A program made the translations under genes and the position numbers. A stretch of 10,628 nucleotides of DNA, from contig WTHH01000013.1 in the NCBI GenBank assembly GCA_011523195.1, positions 1 to 10,628 of the forward strand, written 5' to 3'. The notes under the pieces are model-generated. The model was not told where the DNA came from. It did not search any database and saw nothing but the letters and a program-made list of their open reading frames with translations. This document shows positions 6,456 to 10,628 of this stretch, one piece after another. Each line of letters starts with the position of its first letter. Position 1 is the first letter of the stretch. The stretch comes from Verrucomicrobiales bacterium. Lineage in GTDB: Bacteria; Verrucomicrobiota; Verrucomicrobiia; Limisphaerales; UBA1096.

Positions 6456-7798
6456 TACATTCTGGCTAGCGCGGCGTCAAACCGCTTCAACACCTCCGCT
6501 TGGCCAAGCACCTCGAACAAATGATACAGGCTTGGCCCCACCTTGCTGCCGGTGCAGGCCACGCGGGCCGGCATGACAAGCACTTTATTTTTCACCTCGC
6601 GCGCTTTGGCAGTCGCCTTGAGCGACTCCATCAGCGTGTCGGCATCGAACTTGGCTAGGCCGGCATACGCCTCGCGCAGTGCAGCCAGATGGGGCTTGTT
6701 CTCCGCCGTCAAAGCCTGCTCCGCCGCCTGCTCGTCGAAGGTGACCTCGTCCTGAAAATAAAATCCGATGTATGCCGAGAAGTCTTTTAAATTCTTAATC
6801 TTGTCGGTGCACGTCGCGATGGCGGCATCGATGTAGGCAGCGTCCCGGTAGCCGGTGTCTAACCCGGCCGCCTGCAGTTGGTCAAGCGCTTGGCTCCTGA
6901 AATCATCCGGGCCAAGCGCCCGGATGTGCTCATAGTTTTGCCAATCCAGCTTGGTCATGTCGAAACGCGCGTTGGCCCGCTGCACACCGGGGAGGTCAAA
7001 CCGCTCGATCAACTCCGCCACCGGCATCACCTCCGTGTCGTCCTTCGGCGACCAGCCGAGCAGGCTGAGATAATTCACCACGGCCGACGGCAGGTAGCCG
7101 CCCTCCATGTACGCGGTCATCGATGCACCGGTGTCGCGCTTGCTCATTTTCGAGCCGTCATTGTTCAGGATGAGCGGGATGTGCGCAAACTTCGGCGACT
7201 CCACGCCGAAAGCCTTGAACAGCTCCACGTGCTTCGATGTGTTCGAGAGATGATCCTCGCCGCGGATCACGTGCGTGATGCCCATCTCGATGTCGTCCAC
7301 CACGTTCACCAAATGAAAGACCGGCTTGCCGTCGGAACGAACGATTACGAAGTCGGGATCGGCCTCCTCGCGGTCGGTCAGCTTACGCACCACGTCGCCG
7401 GCCACCAGATCGGGGATCGTCACCGGCTCACGGGTCATGCGGAACTTGATCGCCCCCTCATGCTCGTACGCCAGATTTTTGTCGATCAGTTCCTGGATCC
7501 GGCGTTGATAAATCTCGCCTCGCTGGGATTGAAAATACGGCCCACGATCGCCCCGGCTCTCCTGCATCGCATCGCCCGAGACTGGCCCTTCTTCCCAATC
7601 CAACCCAAGCCACCGCAGGCCGTCGAGGATCACGTCGACCGCTTCGCGCGTATTGCGGGCGTCGTCCGTGTCCTCCACGCGCAGGACAAACGTGCCGTGG
7701 GTGTGGCGGGCATAAAGCCAGTTGAACAACGCCGTACGGGCGCCGCCGATGTGAAGATAGCCAGTCGGGCTGGGGGCAAAACGAACTCGAACACTCAT
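6455..7798 (-). CDS. gltX: Glutamyl-tRNA synthetase (short form)
   Basis: This cytosolic class I synthetase charges tRNA-Glu. The protein has 447 residues, shorter than the usual ~465-500. The HIGH-type motif appears as HIGG (16-19) within FAPSPTGYLHIGGARTALFN. GEDHLSNT and the KMSKS motif (Lys217-Met-Ser-Lys-Arg221) complete the Rossmann active site. The C-terminal anticodon-binding region ends with RVACTGSKVGPSLY and VLGQAEVLKRF. The stretch from LAY (109-111) to AIKFR (116-120) is only a few residues, whereas typical enzymes carry about 40 residues there (the CxC...zinc-type acceptor-binding module). No gatCAB genes are visible, so discriminating versus non-discriminating specificity cannot be judged. 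ATG start at 7798 with a GGAG (7810-7813) 11 nt upstream, a somewhat long spacing. The stop codon overlaps the terminator. Confidence 0.96.
   Translation of the reverse strand: MSVRVRFAPSPTGYLHIGGARTALFNWLYARHTHGTFVLRVEDTDDARNTREAVDVILDGLRWLGLDWEEGPVSGDAMQESRGDRGPYFQSQRGEIYQRRIQELIDKNLAYEHEGAIKFRMTREPVTIPDLVAGDVVRKLTDREEADPDFVIVRSDGKPVFHLVNVVDDIEMGITHVIRGEDHLSNTSKHVELFKAFGVESPKFAHIPLILNNDGSKMSKRDTGASMTAYMEGGYLPSAVVNYLSLLGWSPKDDTEVMPVAELIERFDLPGVQRANARFDMTKLDWQNYEHIRALGPDDFRSQALDQLQAAGLDTGYRDAAYIDAAIATCTDKIKNLKDFSAYIGFYFQDEVTFDEQAAEQALTAENKPHLAALREAYAGLAKFDADTLMESLKATAKAREVKNKVLVMPARVACTGSKVGPSLYHLFEVLGQAEVLKRFDAALARM
6497..6509. repeat. iterated palindrome, 12-bp perfect copy inside gltX
   Basis: CGCTTGGCCAAGC contains the perfect 12-mer 6498-6509; on the coding strand it encodes VLGQAE near the C-terminus of GltX. 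Confidence 0.82.
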
Positions 7799-7936
7799 GA
7801 GAAAAACGGCTCCGAAAAACCGGCGCGCACGTTACCGGCCACCCCGCCACCGGGCAAGCCCGCGCGACAACGAGGTGACAGGACAAAGCTTAAAAACCAA
7901 AACGGATGAATGATTCACGCGGCAGGCTCACCACCA

Positions 7937-7952
7937 CTTGGCCAAGCGCTAG
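7937..7952. repeat. iterated palindrome copy with CTAGG flank
   Basis: CTTGGCCAAGCGCTAG has a perfect 10-bp core (7937-7946) with one arm extended. It lies 9 bp beyond the DUF1080 stop codon in its direction of transcription. The rest of the 157-bp gltX/DUF1080 spacer shows only a small GC hairpin (7851-7862) and the gltX ribosome site. Confidence 0.85.
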
Positions 7953-7955
7953 GTT

Positions 7956-8576
7956 TTAGAGGGGCTTTAGCTGGATGTCTTTGTATTCGACGTGCATGAC
8001 CTGGCTGCCGTGAAGTTGCAGGCCGATGTGGCCTTCCTTGCGGCTTTTGTCATTGGTCAGCTTGGTGGAGACGACACCGTTGATTTTCACGGTGATGTCG
8101 CCGCCCTTGGCCGTCAACTCGAGGTCGGACCACTCGCCTTTTTTGTAGGCACGCTTTTTTGCCACTTCGGCGGTCGGTTGGTGGACCCAGCCCCGGCCGC
8201 CGGTCTCGTACAGGCCGCCGGTTTCGTCGGTTTCATCGATCTCGACCTGAAAGCCGTGGACGCTGACTCCGCTCTTCACGCGGTCGACTCGGAAGTAAAA
8301 TCCGCTGTCTCCGTGGAGCACACGGAACTTGGCCTTCACCACGAAGTCCCTAAATCGTTTCTTGGTGAGCAGGATGCCGTGACGGCGTTCGCTTTTCGGG
8401 CTGGTGCCGACGATGACGCCGTTTTTCACCTCCCATTTGCCGCCCGGGGTGGGTTCCCAGCCTTTGAGATTTTTGCCGTTGAAGAGTGGCTTGAACTTGG
8501 CATCGGCTGCCTGCGCGGAAACGCCGACCACGAGGAACAACCCGAGGATGAGTCGGAGGGAGAATTGATTTTTCAT
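7956..8576 (-). CDS. Secreted DUF1080 (3-keto-disaccharide hydrolase-type) protein
   Basis: From the ATG at 8576 the 206-residue protein starts with a clear Sec signal peptide: charged MKNQFSLR, hydrophobic core LILGLFLVVGV and an AQA cleavage site near residue 23. One DUF1080 domain fills the rest. FKPLFNGKNLKGWE opens the fold, then KWEVKNGVIVG, FRVLHGDSGFYFRV, GFQVEIDE, WSDLELTAKGGDITVKINGV and GHIGLQLHG follow, a concanavalin-like jelly-roll pattern. The family is greatly expanded in Planctomycetota and Verrucomicrobiota. Some members hydrolyse 3-keto-glycosides, so a periplasmic or extracellular role in sugar breakdown is likely but the substrate is unknown. The frame extends 80 residues upstream into lptG, but that part is basic and lacks family likeness, so it was discarded. 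It starts 17 bp after the lptG stop and is probably co-transcribed with it. No clear Shine-Dalgarno sequence. Confidence 0.92.
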   Translation of the reverse strand: MKNQFSLRLILGLFLVVGVSAQAADAKFKPLFNGKNLKGWEPTPGGKWEVKNGVIVGTSPKSERRHGILLTKKRFRDFVVKAKFRVLHGDSGFYFRVDRVKSGVSVHGFQVEIDETDETGGLYETGGRGWVHQPTAEVAKKRAYKKGEWSDLELTAKGGDITVKINGVVSTKLTNDKSRKEGHIGLQLHGSQVMHVEYKDIQLKPL

Positions 8577-8593
8577 GTGCGAACGCCGAGAGG

Positions 8594-9739
8594 CTAACGC
8601 ACGCGGGTGATTTGCCAAGCGCTGATTCCCCCGAACAGAGCGTGCGGTGTCCACGCGGCGATGTGTGCCGAGTATTGGCCGACGAAGGCCATCGACATCT
8701 GTTGCACCATGAAAAACGCGAGGCAAACAACGATCCCGGCGGCCACCCCGACTGCGGCGTTGCGACGACCAGAGGGCGCGGCGAACGGGATGGCTATCAG
8801 CACGACAATGAGGCACGTCAACGGCTCGGCCAGGCGAGCCTGATATTGAGCGTCGAGGATGGCCTTCTTTTCCTTTTCCATCCCGGGATGCGACCGACGG
8901 TAGCCGTCGATCAGCGCGAGGGAAACGCTCCAGCGCTTGTGCGCACGCTTATCGAACAGCGGCGAGATTTTCAACTCACCCTCAATTTCTCCAGGCGATT
9001 CGTCGAACTCGTCCATCACAAGTTTTGGGTGAAATTTCAAGGGATGAGATTCCGGAAAGCCCTCCGTGGGGCGATAGTCATTCACATTGTATAACGTCCA
9101 CGCGCCATTTTCCCAGACCGCCTTGGCTGCCATGAGATCCCGCTTGGGTTGATCCTCGTCCCATTTCCACTTCACGACGATCGGCTTGTTACCCACTCCG
9201 TACATCTCTCCCGTGACAGGATTAAATGCAGGGATTTGCCAATCCCGATTGGCGGCGTAATTAAAGAAATCAGCATTGGTTATCCAGGGTGGCTTGAGTG
9301 TCTGATTTTTCTCTCCCTCTTCGACCGTCGTCTTGCCGGCGCGGATGGCGGCCCCGTCCCGAAGGCTGTTTGGCAGCCAGTATTCGTTGGAACAAAACAA
9401 CCCCGCGGAGAGCAGCACGCCCACGATCAGGTACGGAGTGCTCATTCGCAGCATCCCGACGCCGGCATTTCGGATGGCGATGAATTCGTTTTGTCGCGCG
9501 TGCTGGTTGATCGCGTACATCAACGACAGCAGCAGCGACACCGGCGCGACGACGAAGAAATGCTCCGGGAGCGTGATCCAGTAGTATTGGGCGATCTCCC
9601 CGGCGCTCAGCTTGGCCTCAGCGAATTCGTCCAACTCCGCGATCAGGTCGAACGCGATCCACAAAACCATCAACCCGACCAGACAATAGACAAATGGGAA
9701 CAGCCATTCTCGGATGAGGTAGCGGTCGATCAGACGCAT
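8594..9739 (-). CDS. lptG: LptF/LptG-family lipopolysaccharide export permease
   Basis: This is an inner-membrane permease subunit of the Lpt system (with LptB and LptC) that moves lipopolysaccharide to the outer membrane, so a Gram-negative-type envelope is implied. From the ATG at 9739 it has 381 residues. It begins with the family signature MRLIDRYLIREW, then TM1 (~13-32), a segment with TM2 (~58-78), and TM3 (~99-118). A periplasmic beta-rich domain follows (~130-285), and the last three helices lie at ~305-375 (LTCLIVVLIAIPFAAPSGRR and after). This is the standard LptF/LptG topology. Which of the two it is cannot be fixed from sequence alone, though the size and MRLIDRYL start favour LptG. 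An upstream extension to 9847 was rejected because it lies in repeat-filled spacer and shows no family likeness. No strong Shine-Dalgarno sequence is seen. Confidence 0.92.
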   Translation of the reverse strand: MRLIDRYLIREWLFPFVYCLVGLMVLWIAFDLIAELDEFAEAKLSAGEIAQYYWITLPEHFFVVAPVSLLLSLMYAINQHARQNEFIAIRNAGVGMLRMSTPYLIVGVLLSAGLFCSNEYWLPNSLRDGAAIRAGKTTVEEGEKNQTLKPPWITNADFFNYAANRDWQIPAFNPVTGEMYGVGNKPIVVKWKWDEDQPKRDLMAAKAVWENGAWTLYNVNDYRPTEGFPESHPLKFHPKLVMDEFDESPGEIEGELKISPLFDKRAHKRWSVSLALIDGYRRSHPGMEKEKKAILDAQYQARLAEPLTCLIVVLIAIPFAAPSGRRNAAVGVAAGIVVCLAFFMVQQMSMAFVGQYSAHIAAWTPHALFGGISAWQITRVR

Positions 9740-9761
9740 GAGCGCCGCAGCGTATCCACCG

Positions 9762-9775
9762 GCCTTGGCCAAGGC
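9762..9775. repeat. palindrome variant upstream of lptG
   Basis: GCCTTGGCCAAGGC is a perfect 14-bp palindrome with the CTTGGCCAAG core but different outer arms. It is the first of three copies in the 136-bp spacer between the 5-alpha-reductase-like gene and lptG. Confidence 0.8.
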
Positions 9776-9813
9776 AAGCCGAGGTGGAGTGCCATTCGGT
9801 CCGTGCTGTTCTC

Positions 9814-9829
9814 CCGCTTGGCCAAGCGG
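9814..9829. repeat. iterated palindrome, 16-bp perfect copy
   Basis: CCGCTTGGCCAAGCGG is a perfect 16-bp palindrome, the second of three copies in the lptG upstream spacer. Confidence 0.92.
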
Positions 9830-9860
9830 AGGGTGGCCGGGAACCATCAGCCCGGCGTTT

Positions 9861-9879
9861 GCGCTTGGCTAAGCGCTAG
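9861..9879. repeat. iterated palindrome, one-mismatch copy spanning a stop codon
   Basis: GCGCTTGGCTAAGCGC has one mismatch to the palindrome and is followed by the CTAG flank seen at two other spacer copies. The stop codon of the minus-strand 5-alpha-reductase-like gene (TAG at 9876-9878) falls inside the element. Confidence 0.75.
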
Positions 9880-10628
9880 AAAAGTCCGGGGATGAGCGCC
9901 TTGCGCTTGGCCGGGTAATCGGAGAATTGCTTGTGGTACCAGTGGTGGTGCGCACGCGCCCTCGGCCCGAGATTGGCCAGCGTCCAGACGGCAAACGTCA
10001 GCCCAGGCAGGCTCCACGTGAGCAGCGCCCAACCGAACCACTCGATGATTTCGCCGAGGTAATGCGGGCAGGAAACCCAGCGGAACAGCCCTCCCTGCGG
10101 CACGGTGTAGCCGCCCGGGTTTTCTTTTTTCAGCCGAAGCAGGCGAGTGCAGGAGTCGATGTTCACGGCCATCCCGATGATGAACAGGCTTATTCCCGCG
10201 AGAAAATGTGGCGCGGCCCAGTCCAGCGCGATTGAGTCGTGAAATACGATCAGCCAAGTGCCGTGCAGGCCGCAATTTATGAAGTTGAAGATAGCGCCGA
10301 AACTGGCCAACGCGATCGGCATCGGGCTGCTCGTCTGTGCTAAGCGAAAAGGATACACCCATGCTTGGTGGACGTAGTGGGTCTGCCAGATCAAAAAGAA
10401 CACGGTGATAGCCGTCGACTCCCAGCCGCGCAGGTAGATGAACACGCCAATCGGGATCAACACCGAGGGCGACTCCATGAGCAGCCAGCCAACCCTCGCG
10501 TTGACTTGTGGCCCCCAGCTCCCCGGGTTGTGTCGGCCGTACGGTGCGTTGATGAACCATAGACACACCGCTGTCGGCAACGCCGTGAACAGCCATACCC
10601 ATGTCAGCGTGTTGAGCAGTCCCGGTAC
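9876..10628 (-). CDS. Steroid 5-alpha-reductase family (DET2-like) membrane protein, 5' end outside window
   Basis: Members of this family reduce enone double bonds of steroids or polyprenols with NADPH in the membrane. The frame is open to the right edge and only a weak TTG (10578-10580) lies inside, so the N-terminus is missing; residues here are numbered from that TTG. Hallmarks are APYGRH (12-17), GWLLMESPS with Glu36, HYVHQAWVYP with Tyr69, and NIDSCTRLLRLKKENPGGY (140-158). The C-terminal signature GGLFRWVSCPHYLGEIIEWFGWA follows in pieces, then NLGPRARAHHHWY and DYPAKRKALIP to the end. Several helices are evident. As remembered, plant DET2 is the closest style (MES, LKKEN, VSCP), although two cofactor-site positions differ: Cys144 and His173 stand where Asp and Asn are usual. 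The substrate could be a sterol-like, hopanoid or other terpenoid enone; none is indicated by the neighbours. The stop codon lies within a palindrome copy. Confidence 0.9.
   Translation of the reverse strand, partial: VPGLLNTLTWVWLFTALPTAVCLWFINAPYGRHNPGSWGPQVNARVGWLLMESPSVLIPIGVFIYLRGWESTAITVFFLIWQTHYVHQAWVYPFRLAQTSSPMPIALASFGAIFNFINCGLHGTWLIVFHDSIALDWAAPHFLAGISLFIIGMAVNIDSCTRLLRLKKENPGGYTVPQGGLFRWVSCPHYLGEIIEWFGWALLTWSLPGLTFAVWTLANLGPRARAHHHWYHKQFSDYPAKRKALIPGLF

Noticed and set aside
7851..7862. CGGGCAAGCCCG hairpin in the gltX leader as a terminator or riboswitch
   Set aside because: It has a short stem, almost no loop, no U-run and no further structure around it.
6878..7909. 343-codon open frame on the plus strand opposite gltX
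   Set aside because: It is wholly antisense to a well-conserved synthetase, its translation is His/Arg/Val-rich without a recognisable domain, and long antisense frames are expected in GC-rich genes.
8577..8816. 80-residue N-terminal extension of the DUF1080 protein
   Set aside because: It overlaps lptG, is Arg-rich, and would bury an obvious signal peptide that begins at the ATG at 8576.
9740..9847. 36-residue N-terminal extension of lptG
   Set aside because: It is encoded by spacer containing two palindromes; the family's MRLIDRYL start is at 9739.
9149..9895. 248-codon plus-strand frame opposite lptG
   Set aside because: It is a shadow; composition (Arg/Gln/Asp-rich) and lack of motifs do not support a gene, and it runs through the repeat-filled spacer.
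9847..10602. Alternative minus-strand frame of 251 codons overlapping the 5-alpha-reductase-like gene
   Set aside because: The other frame carries the complete family signature; this one has no likeness and reads through the palindromes.

Overview
The window looks like a chromosomal segment from the PVC superphylum, most probably Verrucomicrobiota (Planctomycetota is the alternative). The indicators are a protein with the DUF1592/DUF1588/DUF1585 architecture, a secreted DUF1080 protein, a long-form IspG, and an RNase HIII. This is judged from remembered family distributions; no search was run.

Layout. Positions 3-2155 are on the plus strand: the 3' end of a haem-c-type DUF1592/1588/1585 gene, then a flagellin/FlgL-like gene of unclear role. 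From 2230 to the right edge every gene is on the minus strand. Read in the direction of transcription (right to left) they are a steroid 5-alpha-reductase family gene cut by the right edge, lptG and a DUF1080 gene (17 bp apart), gltX with an intrinsic terminator, then a tight rseP-ispG-rnhC unit (8 bp gap, then a one-base TGATG overlap). rnhC converges on the FlgL-like gene. Most of the minus-strand genes are housekeeping: envelope biogenesis (lptG, rseP), isoprenoid precursors (ispG), translation (gltX) and genome maintenance (rnhC). The DUF1080 and DUF1588 genes point to a saccharolytic or respiratory lifestyle typical of the group.

The most striking signal is not a gene. A short perfect palindrome, consensus CGCTTGGCCAAGCG, recurs throughout. 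The core TTGGCCAA occurs 15 times, CTTGGCCAAG 11 times, GCTTGGCCAAGC 7 times and the 14-mer 4 times, plus many half-sites and one-mismatch copies. With equal base frequencies one would expect about 0.16 of the 8-mer and 0.01 of the 10-mer in a window this size. Every spacer longer than about 70 bp carries at least one full or one-mismatch copy, and copies lie within about 15 bp after the stop codon of five genes that end transcription units. Further copies are embedded in rnhC, ispG and gltX, always in one of two reading frames (Leu-Gly-Gln or Leu-Ala-Lys). This resembles the cyanobacterial HIP1 situation or DNA uptake sequences in style, but with a different motif.

Other points of interest are a plant-DET2-like 5-alpha-reductase with two changed cofactor-site residues, a glutamyl-tRNA synthetase that lacks the usual ~40-residue zinc-type module, and a FlgL-like protein without the flagellar D0 helices. 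No rRNA, tRNA, CRISPR array or transposase was seen.
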